7,252 bases of DNA, taken from Bacteroidota bacterium. GTDB taxonomy: Bacteria > Bacteroidota > Bacteroidia > Flavobacteriales > Flavobacteriaceae. The notes beneath the pieces were generated by a model. It was given only the letters and a program-made list of their open reading frames with translations. It searched no databases and was not told the origin of the DNA. The position numbers and the translations under genes were made by a program. The stretch is from NCBI GenBank assembly GCA_021793535.1, contig JAJYSO010000083.1, positions 1 to 7,252 on the forward strand, written 5' to 3'. Shown piece by piece: positions 1 to 6,154 of this stretch (the stretch's first letter is position 1; each line of letters begins with the position of its first letter).

Positions 1-222
1 TATGGTCTCACTCTCCCCAAGCATCTCAATAAATTGTGCACTCATCGGACTCATATCCTCATCGACCACCAGAATCGGCAAATCTGTTATTTTTCCTTTT
101 TCATATACAGATCCGATCAAGACCCCATACAATATCGGTGCCCCAATGAAGAGCAGTCGCAACACTTTATTGCTAAAAAAAAGCCGAAATTCTCTTCTGA
201 TCAGTGCGGTAAAATTTTTCAC
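1..222 (-). CDS. ABC-2 type transporter permease, N-terminal part (3' end outside window)
   Basis: The 74 visible codons form the N-terminus of an inner-membrane permease of the ABC-2 type (DrrB/YhhJ-like). The protein begins MKNFTALIRREFRLFF, a basic amphipathic stretch typical of these permeases. A hydrophobic membrane helix follows at about residues 21-40, then an extracytoplasmic segment in which LPILVVDEDMSPMSAQF matches the family pattern of a beta strand followed by D-x-D-x-S. I chose the GTG start at 222 because the reading frame has a stop 15 nt upstream and no ATG fits; it lies 8 nt after the adaptor stop codon. There is no clear Shine-Dalgarno site. It is the third gene of the tolC-hlyD-permease operon, so it probably moves substrate to the adaptor and channel. 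An ATPase subunit is not visible here and may lie beyond the left edge. Family assignment is confident, substrate unknown. Confidence 0.85.
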   Translation of the reverse strand, partial: MKNFTALIRREFRLFFSNKVLRLLFIGAPILYGVLIGSVYEKGKITDLPILVVDEDMSPMSAQFIEMLGESETI

Positions 223-230
223 AATCGGGA

Positions 231-1199
231 TTATTTATCCAGCTCCAACGAAACGGTCGCCTTGGTGATTAATTCTTCTACTTCCTGGTTCATTTCAGGG
301 CGTACCTGCACCTCAAAGAGTGCCTGCTGCATGTCAAAATCAGGATAAGCCGTAGCAATATTCGCATAAGCACTCAACGCCTTTATCAGTGTTATTTTCC
401 CCCGGATAGGTGCAGTCTCTTTGTAATGCACCAAAATTTTAACTGCATCCCCTACACTTAAGTCGCCCAATGTTTTCTCGGGAATGGTGAACCGAAAATA
501 AACCGATGAGGAGATGTACCCGTTAATAATTGGATACCCCGGTAAGGCCAGCTCCCCCATTTTTAAATTGATGGTTTCCACACTCATGTCTTGGGGGGCA
601 ATCACATATTTTTCACGTTCGGCCACTCCGACCTCAGACAAAGCACCCGAGGCTTGAAGCTGCTGGCCCAAGGCCATATTTTGCTGTTCTATCCGCGCCC
701 CTCTTTTAGCCTCTTCCCATTCGGTTTGTGCCGCCTCGTACTGGTTCAGCGCCCCTTGGTATTTCATCCAAACCTCATCGAATTTTTGCTGCGAAACTAA
801 GCTATCACGCAGCAAGTCTTCCAAACGGTCTTTTGACTTTCTGGCAAATTCGAACTGTTCCTTTAATCCTGCTACTTTATTTTGAAGCTGGCGCAACTGC
901 CCTTCAGTGGCCCCTTTGCGTGCCATTTGATATTGTGCTTGGGCCGATTTCATCGCGCCTTCAGCCTGCTTCTTTTTTGCTTCCACCTCCGGGATTTCCA
1001 GTACAGCCAAGGTATCACCCTTCTTTACCTGCTCTCCTTGATGCACTCGGATCTCCTCCACTGTTCCCGGTACTTTGGTAACGACTGAAATCGGATCGCG
1101 TTCAATTTTACCCATAAAAGCGGGGTCAATTCTCTCCCGTCGGCAAGAGACCAATACTCCGACCAAAAAGCCTGCTAATAAAAAGTATCTCTTATTCAT
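231..1199 (-). CDS. HlyD-family membrane fusion (periplasmic adaptor) lipoprotein
   Basis: This 322-aa protein is a periplasmic adaptor linking the inner-membrane permease to the outer-membrane channel. It starts MNKRYFLLAGFLVGVLVSC; the LVSC lipobox at residues 16-19 predicts a lipid-anchored protein rather than one with a transmembrane anchor. Residues about 35-65 (VPGTVEEIRVHQGEQVKKGD) are the first half of the biotinyl-lipoyl domain. A long alpha-helical hairpin rich in Q, K, E and A spans about 70-180, and beta-rich adaptor domains follow (about 190-322, including FRFTIPEKTLGDLSVGD). An ATG at 1238 or 1208 would also be in frame, but 1199 is preferred because it puts the signal peptide at the N-terminus and gives a short 8-nt overlap with the upstream tolC-like gene (ATGAATAA), a sign of translational coupling. 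The 322-aa length suits YbhG/YhiI-type adaptors. Substrate cannot be inferred. Confidence 0.9.
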   Translation of the reverse strand: MNKRYFLLAGFLVGVLVSCRRERIDPAFMGKIERDPISVVTKVPGTVEEIRVHQGEQVKKGDTLAVLEIPEVEAKKKQAEGAMKSAQAQYQMARKGATEGQLRQLQNKVAGLKEQFEFARKSKDRLEDLLRDSLVSQQKFDEVWMKYQGALNQYEAAQTEWEEAKRGARIEQQNMALGQQLQASGALSEVGVAEREKYVIAPQDMSVETINLKMGELALPGYPIINGYISSSVYFRFTIPEKTLGDLSVGDAVKILVHYKETAPIRGKITLIKALSAYANIATAYPDFDMQQALFEVQVRPEMNQEVEELITKATVSLELDK

Positions 1200-2601
1200 T
1201 TTGATCATACATTTTTTCCCACACTTCGCCGGTGGCAATCATTAAACTCAGTGCTGAAGCTCGTTGCTCTAAAATTTGATTGTAATAATTAAAATTCACC
1301 TTAAAAAAATCATTTTCACTCGCCAGCCGCTCCGTTAAATCTACTAAGCCAGCCGCGTACTGCTCGTTAGCCAATCGCAAATTATTTTGTGCTACTTTTA
1401 GCTGCTGATTGGCCACAGCCAAACGTTTTTCAACTGTATAAAAATCAACTTGACTCTTTTTCACCAACAGATCCAATTTCTTTCGGGTATCTGCTAATTG
1501 TGTTTCGCTTATCTCCCTGTCTAAAGCAGCCTTCTTTATTTGCTGTTGGACCGCACCTCCTTTAAAAAGATCCCATTTAAGCCCTACCCCGAGCACAGTT
1601 GCCGGTTCCAAACGCAAATGCTCTGCACGTACCTTCACATCCCCCGCTAACGGGAGATCACGCAATTTTAATCTCGAATCAAAAGCATTGACATAACTCA
1701 AATTTCCAAAGGCAAACAGCGTAGGCCACTTCGCTCCTTTTTCTTTTTCATAAGCGAACTCCTTTGCCCGTTTTCCTGCTTCTAACGCCCTTAGTTCTAA
1801 ACGCTTTTCTGCAGTTCGCTCGGTATGCTCCAATAAAAAGGGTTGAAGTTCATAGGCAATCAACTTCAAGTCCGATAAGGTCATCCCGGTTAGGTACTCC
1901 AGTTTATCATAGAGGAGCTCGCGATTACCTTCCAGCTCCACTTGCTTCTCTTCCAGCTCCAATAGTGCTAATTTTAACTTATCGCGATCATAAGGCACAG
2001 CCAATCCGTTTGCTATCCCCCTTAGGACCTTCTGGTAGGCTTTATCCAGACGTTTTTCTGAATCCTCAATTAATTTCTGGACCTGACTTAACAGCATTAC
2101 TTGATCGAATGTGGTAACCACTTCCTGGGCTATTTCAACCTTTTGTGCTTCCGCGAGCAATTCCTCTGCCCGCTTTTTTTCTTCTAGCGCCTTCATTCCC
2201 TTGTTGATCTGCAATCCGGTAAAAATCACTTGCCGTGCAGAAAGCCCTCCCAAAACGGCCTGTGTTTGAAAGGCTGAAACAAAAGGGTCCTCTAATAAGG
2301 GTGTTCCGGTAACGGGCAAATAATGGGTAGGAAATTGGCTGTTTAATTGAGAATACAGGTAGCCATACCCTGCAAAAGCAGAAATCTGAGGCTGCTTTTT
2401 CGCCCGTGCTATGGCCTTGTCAAAAGCGGTAAGCTGTCCTTCTCGTGCCGCATTTTGTAAGGCCGCACTTTCCTCAATAGCCCGTTGAATAGGCTCCTTT
2501 AACACCTCTTCAATTAAAGGTTGTGCCTGCAAGTGAAGGGTACCGATAAATCCTATTGCGATAAAAAGAAAACGAATCATGTTCTTCATTTGCATCTGCA
2601 T
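1192..2601 (-). CDS. TolC-family outer membrane efflux protein
   Basis: This 469-aa protein is the outer-membrane channel of the efflux operon. A Sec signal peptide (MIRFLFIAIGFIGTLHLQAQ, residues 8-27, cleavage likely after Gln27) is followed by two repeats of the OEP (outer membrane efflux protein) fold with long heptad-rich helices: about 30-250, with the family-typical region AVPYDRDKLKLALLELEEK near 200-220, and about 260-460, with ANEQYAAGLVDLTERLASEN near 415-435. Three ATG codons (2601, 2595, 2589) are in frame. I kept 2601 because AAGGA at 2609-2613 sits 7 nt before it; starts at 2595 or 2589 would change only the first few residues and leave the signal peptide intact. The 3' end overlaps the adaptor gene. 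It is first in the operon and follows the DUF3276 terminator, so it should have its own promoter. Family certain, substrate unknown. Confidence 0.93.
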   Translation of the reverse strand: MQMQMKNMIRFLFIAIGFIGTLHLQAQPLIEEVLKEPIQRAIEESAALQNAAREGQLTAFDKAIARAKKQPQISAFAGYGYLYSQLNSQFPTHYLPVTGTPLLEDPFVSAFQTQAVLGGLSARQVIFTGLQINKGMKALEEKKRAEELLAEAQKVEIAQEVVTTFDQVMLLSQVQKLIEDSEKRLDKAYQKVLRGIANGLAVPYDRDKLKLALLELEEKQVELEGNRELLYDKLEYLTGMTLSDLKLIAYELQPFLLEHTERTAEKRLELRALEAGKRAKEFAYEKEKGAKWPTLFAFGNLSYVNAFDSRLKLRDLPLAGDVKVRAEHLRLEPATVLGVGLKWDLFKGGAVQQQIKKAALDREISETQLADTRKKLDLLVKKSQVDFYTVEKRLAVANQQLKVAQNNLRLANEQYAAGLVDLTERLASENDFFKVNFNYYNQILEQRASALSLMIATGEVWEKMYDQNE

Positions 2602-2624
2602 TTATAAATCCTTGCGAATTTTTG

Positions 2625-2659
2625 CAATAAGATAGTTTATTTTTTAAAAAAAAGACAAA
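2625..2659 (-). promoter_or_regulatory. Weak candidate promoter of the tolC-hlyD-permease operon
   Basis: On the minus strand TTTG (2659-2656) is followed after 21 nt by TATCTTAT (2634-2627), which matches four of the six fixed positions of the Bacteroidota -7 box TAnnTTTG. The placement is sensible, directly after the upstream terminator and before the tolC-like start at 2601. The box itself is poor, and the TTTG lies inside the terminator's T-tract, so this is a tentative call. Confidence 0.3.
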
Positions 2660-2684
2660 AAAAACTGCCTGAAAATACAGGCAG
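2657..2684 (-). terminator. Intrinsic terminator after the DUF3276 gene
   Basis: Read on the minus strand, CTGCCTG (2684-2678) and CAGGCAG (2671-2665) form a perfect 7-bp stem with the 6-nt loop TATTTT, followed at once by eight T residues (2664-2657). It lies about 32 nt after the DUF3276 stop codon. This is a textbook Rho-independent terminator and separates that gene from the efflux operon. Confidence 0.9.
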
Positions 2685-2716
2685 CTCTTGAATATCGCTT
2701 TTTGAAAGGATGCACA

Positions 2717-3082
2717 TTAGATGTCTTCAAAATTAACATCGGTAAAACTATCGTGCACTTCTGCTTCTTGATCGTCGTAATTACTGTCATGTCTGTCACT
2801 AATTACTTCCTCCCCCTTTTCGTTTATGATAAAGTCCGTGGTCTCGTTTAGGATTGCTCTAAAATCTTCAAAGTCTTCTTTGTACAAGAAAATTTTATGT
2901 TTCTTAAAGTAAAAAGAACCGTCTTCATTCGTAAATTTCTTACTTTCAGTAATGGTCAAATAATAATCATCAGCTCTTGTAGAGCGAACATCAAAGAAAT
3001 AAGTTCTTCTGCCGGCTCTCAACACCTTCGACAGTACTCCGTGTTTGTTCTCGTTTTCGTTCAATTCGTTCAAATCATTCAT
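2717..3082 (-). CDS. PUR-alpha-like nucleic-acid-binding protein (DUF3276 family)
   Basis: This 121-aa cytoplasmic protein belongs to the bacterial PUR-alpha-like / DUF3276 family, whose structurally studied members (for example Borrelia BpuR) bind single-stranded DNA or RNA. The single PUR repeat spans about residues 14-97: a beta sheet with SKVLRAGRRTYFFDVRSTRA (18-37) and DDYYLTITESKKF (38-50), more strands around GSFYFKKHKIFLYKED (55-70), then the helix FEDFRAILNETTDFI (71-85). The basic and aromatic residues of the strands (RAGRRTYFF, KKHK) are the likely nucleic-acid surface. After residue 90 there is a strongly acidic tail with about a dozen Asp/Glu in 31 residues, probably disordered. 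The ATG at 3082 is the natural start and gives an N/E-rich leader before the domain. It lies downstream of the ABC exporter with 68 nt between them and ends at a strong terminator. The cellular role in Bacteroidota is not established. Confidence 0.9.
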   Translation of the reverse strand: MNDLNELNENENKHGVLSKVLRAGRRTYFFDVRSTRADDYYLTITESKKFTNEDGSFYFKKHKIFLYKEDFEDFRAILNETTDFIINEKGEEVISDRHDSNYDDQEAEVHDSFTDVNFEDI

Positions 3083-3099
3083 AATCTTTAAGGTTTTAT

Positions 3100-3111
3100 A
3101 CCGTTAACGGT
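3100..3111. repeat. Perfect 12-bp palindrome upstream of the DUF3276 gene
   Basis: ACCGTTAACGGT is perfectly self-complementary and ends 17 nt before the DUF3276 start codon, at about the transcription start expected from the candidate promoter at 3114-3145. It has no T-tract next to it in the exporter's direction of transcription, so it is not a usual terminator. It could be an operator or a small hairpin at the mRNA 5' end. The palindrome is directly visible; any function is inference. Confidence 0.5.
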
Positions 3112-3113
3112 GC

Positions 3114-3145
3114 CAAAAATGAAAAAAAAATCTGGTTAAAACAAA
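3114..3145 (-). promoter_or_regulatory. Candidate promoter of the DUF3276 gene
   Basis: On the minus strand TTTG (3145-3142) precedes CATTTTTG (3121-3114) by 20 nt. The latter differs from the Bacteroidota TAnnTTTG box only in its first base, and the spacing fits the known range. The predicted transcription start would fall in or near the 12-bp palindrome. The region is T-rich, which raises the chance of an accidental match. Confidence 0.45.
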
Positions 3146-3150
3146 AAAAT

Positions 3151-4908
3151 CTAATCTTCTTTTTCATCTAATTGCTTTTTATACAACTCCTGATAATATC
3201 CAGGTACTTTTAGGAGTTCCTTATGAGCCCCTTGTTGTACAATTTGCCCCTCATCCAAAACAATAATTTTATCGGCATTTTTTACCGACGAAATGCGATG
3301 ACTAACAATAATGGTTGTTTTTTTATCAGATAAACGACTGAGGTTTTCCAAGATCACTTCTTCGGTCTCCGTGTCCACGGCGGACAGGCAATCATCAAAC
3401 AAGTAAATGGTCGGGTCTAAAGCTAAGGCTCGAGCTATGGAGACACGTTGTTTTTGGCCTCCTGACAAGGTCAAGCCCCGTTCTCCCAGAACGGTATCAT
3501 AACCTTTTTTAAATTCAACAATGTTTTTATGAACATCGGCATATTTTGCCGCTTGTACCGCCTCCTCTCTGCGCAAATCCATATTTCCAAAACGGATGTT
3601 ATCCAAAATACTATCGCTGAATAGAAAAGCATCCTGTGGCACATACCCAATCGATTTTCGCAACCGCTCCATATTGAGCGTTCTTAAGTCTTGTCCATCA
3701 ATCAATATCGATCCTGTATCTACGTCGTATAACCTTCCTATAAGATCCAAGATGGTCGTTTTTCCAGATCCCGTTTTCCCAATTATACCCAATGTCTCTC
3801 CAGGCCTCAAGTGAAAGGACAGGTTCTTCAACGCTTTAATTTGGGTGTTCTTATAAGTAAAGGTGACGTTTCTAAACTCAATATCCCCCTTGATCTCTGT
3901 GGGCGTATTATTAGTATTATAAATCTCCGGCTCCACGCTCAAAAACTCATTAATACGTTTCTGTGAAGCTTCCGCACGTTGAACCATATTGGTGATAAAT
4001 CCTACACTGGTCACCGGCCAAGTCAACATATTTACATACAGTAAAAATTCAACAATTGTCCCTACTTGATCGATCTGTCCCGTTAAAAATTGTTGGCCCC
4101 CAACATAAATGACCAAAATATTACTCCCTCCAATTAGCAAAATAATAAGGGGAAGGAAAAAAGCTTCTACTTTGGCCAGCTCTATCTGCTTATCCTTGCT
4201 TCCATCGGCCAATACCTTAAAACTTGCATTGGTTTGCCGTTCTATACCGTAGGACTTGATAACAGCCACTCCGCTAAAGCTTTCCTGCGTAAACGAACTC
4301 AATTTGGATAAAAACTGCTGGACCACCGTACTTCGTCTGTGAATAGCTTGACTGAGCTTATAAACTAAAAAGGAAAGGATAGGAAAAGGCACTGCTGTAT
4401 ACAGGGTCAACATCGGAGCTTTATTGATCATAAAAATCAGGGCTACCACAAATAAGGTCACCGAGGAGACACCGTACATCAATGCCGGGCCCAAATAATC
4501 ACGGACTCGAGAAACGTCTTCACTGATTCGATTCATCAGATCCCCGGTCCGGTTCTCTTTGTAAAAGTTAAGGGTTAATTTTTGATAATGCTGGTAAACC
4601 TCATTTTTTAAATCATATTCAATATTTCGAGACACTACAATAAAGGTCTGCCGCATAATGAAAGTAAAAATTGCAGAGATCACCGCCGCACCAAAAATAA
4701 AAGCTATGTTGTGAAAAAGCTTTTCTTTAAACAGTGGCAAATCGTCGATCCGTCCTCCGATATAATCCGCTATCAAATTAGAAACATCCCCTACGTAGCG
4801 TGGCACAAAAATAGAAAAGAGCTGGGCCCATATAGTGATCACCAGCCCTAGCAGAAGTTTCCACTTGTATTTGATATAATATTTATTGAGATATTGTAAT
4901 GCCTTCAT
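3151..4908 (-). CDS. ABC exporter, fused membrane and ATPase domains (MdlA/YheI-like half-transporter)
   Basis: This 585-aa protein is a type IV (ABCB-like) half-transporter that works as a dimer in the inner membrane. The six-helix membrane domain spans about residues 10-320. The ATPase domain follows: A-loop Tyr352, Walker A GKTGSGKTT (377-385, Lys383), Q-loop Gln425, signature LSGGQ (481-485), Walker B YLFDD (502-506), D-loop SAVD (509-512) and H-loop His537. The residue after the Walker B Asp, normally the catalytic Glu, is Asp506. This change is known from one partner of heterodimeric exporters such as TM287/288 and BmrC/BmrD, yet no second exporter gene is visible beside it. The start at 4908 is supported by AGAAGG 6 nt upstream. 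The gene has its own promoter-like box and a long leader; 68 nt without a hairpin terminator separate it from the DUF3276 gene, so read-through is likely. Substrate (lipid or drug) unknown. Confidence 0.95.
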   Translation of the reverse strand: MKALQYLNKYYIKYKWKLLLGLVITIWAQLFSIFVPRYVGDVSNLIADYIGGRIDDLPLFKEKLFHNIAFIFGAAVISAIFTFIMRQTFIVVSRNIEYDLKNEVYQHYQKLTLNFYKENRTGDLMNRISEDVSRVRDYLGPALMYGVSSVTLFVVALIFMINKAPMLTLYTAVPFPILSFLVYKLSQAIHRRSTVVQQFLSKLSSFTQESFSGVAVIKSYGIERQTNASFKVLADGSKDKQIELAKVEAFFLPLIILLIGGSNILVIYVGGQQFLTGQIDQVGTIVEFLLYVNMLTWPVTSVGFITNMVQRAEASQKRINEFLSVEPEIYNTNNTPTEIKGDIEFRNVTFTYKNTQIKALKNLSFHLRPGETLGIIGKTGSGKTTILDLIGRLYDVDTGSILIDGQDLRTLNMERLRKSIGYVPQDAFLFSDSILDNIRFGNMDLRREEAVQAAKYADVHKNIVEFKKGYDTVLGERGLTLSGGQKQRVSIARALALDPTIYLFDDCLSAVDTETEEVILENLSRLSDKKTTIIVSHRISSVKNADKIIVLDEGQIVQQGAHKELLKVPGYYQELYKKQLDEKED

Positions 4909-5004
4909 AAACGACCTTCTGTGGAGCCTACGCTCACTATTGTCCCTGGAATTTTCTCAGTTCAGTAGACCTCCTCCTACCAAAATCCATACAAATCCGG
5001 AAAA
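4909..5004 (-). promoter_or_regulatory. 5' leader of the ABC exporter gene, possibly structured
   Basis: From the predicted transcription start near 5005 to the exporter ATG there are about 95 nt. The leader contains the purine-rich tract GTAGGAGGAGG (4980-4970), a potential long-range stem between minus-strand GGAGGTCTAC (4974-4965) and GTAGGCTCC (4931-4923) with one G-U pair and one bulge, and two smaller alternative hairpins using the same arms. It also holds a 17-codon ORF (4990-4937, MDFGRRRSTELRKFQGQ). The exporter's likely ribosome binding site AGAAGG is at 4920-4915. The leader is inferred; no known riboswitch class is recognised. Confidence 0.35.
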
Positions 5005-5011
5005 GGAAGTG

Positions 5012-5019
5012 CAAATATA
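5012..5019 (-). promoter_or_regulatory. Promoter -7 box of the ABC exporter gene
   Basis: The minus strand reads TATATTTG followed by CA, an exact match to the Bacteroidota -7 consensus TAnnTTTG. I see no convincing TTG-type -33 element at the usual distance upstream (the stretch is A-rich). Position, orientation and exact match make it the best candidate for the exporter, with transcription starting near 5005. Confidence 0.6.
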
Positions 5020-5076
5020 GTGATTCTATGGGTTTTCTTTAATTAGCATTTCGTCATTAAATAGTACCGTTCGGTC

Positions 5077-5094
5077 TTTATTTTATAAAATAAA
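5077..5094. repeat. AT-only 18-bp palindrome in the nusB promoter
   Basis: TTTATTTTATAAAATAAA is a perfect palindrome made only of A and T. It fills the space between the -33 position and the -7 box of the nusB operon promoter, where a bound regulator would block RNA polymerase. Such palindromes also arise by chance in AT-rich DNA, so the operator idea is only a suggestion. Confidence 0.4.
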
Positions 5095-5106
5095 ACCTTA
5101 CTTTTG
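5077..5106 (+). promoter_or_regulatory. Promoter of the nusB-DUF1573-yajC operon
   Basis: TACTTTTG at 5099-5106 matches the Bacteroidota -7 consensus TAnnTTTG exactly and is followed by CA, a common context in flavobacterial promoters. TTTA at 5077-5080, 18 nt upstream, is a near match to the TTTG -33 element. Transcription should start near 5113, leaving a leader of about 38 nt before the nusB ATG at 5151. Confidence 0.7.
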
Positions 5107-5150
5107 CAGCCCTATTATCGAAATCGACCAAGGACAAACTTTCCTAAAAC

Positions 5151-6089
5151 ATGTTAACCAGAAGACACATCCGCGCAAAAGTAATGCAGGCGCTATACGC
5201 TTTAAAGCAAGATATTGACCTCAATAGTGGTGCCGTAAAAAAATTTTTAGACCGGAGCATGAACGACATGTACGACTTATTTTTACTGGACATTTCCCTC
5301 TTGTTATCGGTAAAAGACCAGGCGGAAGAGTTTTTTGAAAAATCAAAGAAGAAATACCTTCCCACGCAAGAAGACATTCATCCCAACCTCAAGTTTATCA
5401 ACAACGCCCTGCTCAAGAAAATTGAAGAGTGTCAAGCTTTCGCCGATTTACTGGATAAGAAAAAATTAAACGACTGGCAAATCGAATCCAGTTACACGCA
5501 ACTGCTTTGGGAAGAGCTTCGCAATTCTCAGTTGTACAAAACGTACACGGCTTCAGAAAAGACTACTTTTAAAGAAGACCGAGACTTCGTCGTTCGTTTT
5601 TACAAAGAAATCATCGCTCCCAACGAAAAGTTACACGATTATTTCGAAGATAAGAAATTGACTTGGATGGATGACATGGCTATCATCAACACCACCTTAA
5701 TCAAGTTATTGAACAAGCAGCAAAAAGGGCAAGCCTTTTTCTTACCCAGCTTGTTTAAAAACACGGATGATCGCGAATTCGCATTTAACCTCTATAATCG
5801 GACCCTCAATTACAATCACGATTTCGAAGAGGAAATCAGCAAGATGACTCCAAACTGGGATCAAGATCGGCTGGCAGAAATCGACATGATCCTGATCAAA
5901 ATGGCTTTATGCGAATTCACGTACTTCCCTTCCATCCCGATAAAAGTAACCATCAACGAATACATAGAAATAGCCAAAGACTACAGCACACCTAAAAGCA
6001 ACATCTTTGTCAATGGTGTATTGGACCGTATATCAAAAGTTTACCAAGAAGAAGGAAAGATAAATAAAACGGGAAGAGGACTGCTTTAA
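5151..6089 (+). CDS. nusB: Transcription antitermination factor NusB (long Bacteroidota form)
   Basis: NusB binds boxA RNA with S10 (NusE) in antitermination complexes on rRNA operons. The 312-aa product is over twice the length of E. coli NusB (139 aa). The start of the fold is at the N-terminus (RRHIRAKVMQALYAL, residues 4-18, with the Arg-rich RNA-contacting helix), and the conserved C-terminal half is at about 235-304 (DRLAEIDMILIKMALCEF, then IPIKVTINEYIEIAKDYSTP and NIFVNGVLDRI). Between them lie about 150-200 residues, mostly helical and charged, an extension characteristic of Bacteroidota NusB whose function I do not know. The ATG at 5151 starts exactly with the conserved MLTRRHIRAK motif, so the start is secure, although no Shine-Dalgarno site is present. 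It is the first gene of a plus-strand unit with the DUF1573 gene 65 nt downstream. Confidence 0.95.
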   Translation: MLTRRHIRAKVMQALYALKQDIDLNSGAVKKFLDRSMNDMYDLFLLDISLLLSVKDQAEEFFEKSKKKYLPTQEDIHPNLKFINNALLKKIEECQAFADLLDKKKLNDWQIESSYTQLLWEELRNSQLYKTYTASEKTTFKEDRDFVVRFYKEIIAPNEKLHDYFEDKKLTWMDDMAIINTTLIKLLNKQQKGQAFFLPSLFKNTDDREFAFNLYNRTLNYNHDFEEEISKMTPNWDQDRLAEIDMILIKMALCEFTYFPSIPIKVTINEYIEIAKDYSTPKSNIFVNGVLDRISKVYQEEGKINKTGRGLL

Positions 6090-6104
6090 CTCGTCAAATT
6101 TTAC

Positions 6105-6112
6105 TACTTTTA
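6105..6112 (+). promoter_or_regulatory. Weak internal promoter candidate before the DUF1573 gene
   Basis: TACTTTTA differs from TAnnTTTG only at the last base and lies in the 65-nt gap after nusB, about 42 nt before the DUF1573 start. No good -33 element is seen (TTTA at 6085-6088 is only 16 nt away). It could provide extra expression of the DUF1573 and yajC genes independent of nusB. Confidence 0.3.
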
Positions 6113-6154
6113 CGCCCCGATTCTCGTTATAAATGACCTCTAAATCTATTGGTT

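Noticed and set aside
2..348. Plus-strand ORFs at the left edge
   Set aside because: The minus strand here encodes a recognisable ABC-2 permease start and the adaptor C-terminus; the plus-strand frames show no domain.
591..1088. Several plus-strand ORFs opposite the hlyD-like gene
   Set aside because: All are antisense to the coiled-coil region of the adaptor; their composition reflects the complement of Gln/Lys/Glu codons.
1200..1238. Longer start for the HlyD-like protein (ATG at 1238)
   Set aside because: It would place 13 residues, including two Cys, before a good lipoprotein signal peptide and overlap the tolC-like gene by 47 nt; the ATG at 1199 is a better fit.
1764..2117. 117-aa plus-strand ORF within the tolC-like gene
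   Set aside because: Antisense to a well supported coding region; proline-rich, low-information translation without a known domain.
3113..3150. T-rich stretch after the ABC exporter as its terminator
   Set aside because: There are runs of T on the minus strand but no hairpin directly before them; the only palindrome nearby lies after the T-runs. It fits a promoter better.
5144..5377. 77-aa minus-strand ORF opposite the 5' part of nusB
   Set aside because: It overlaps the conserved nusB N-terminus in antisense, has no family resemblance and no promoter of its own.
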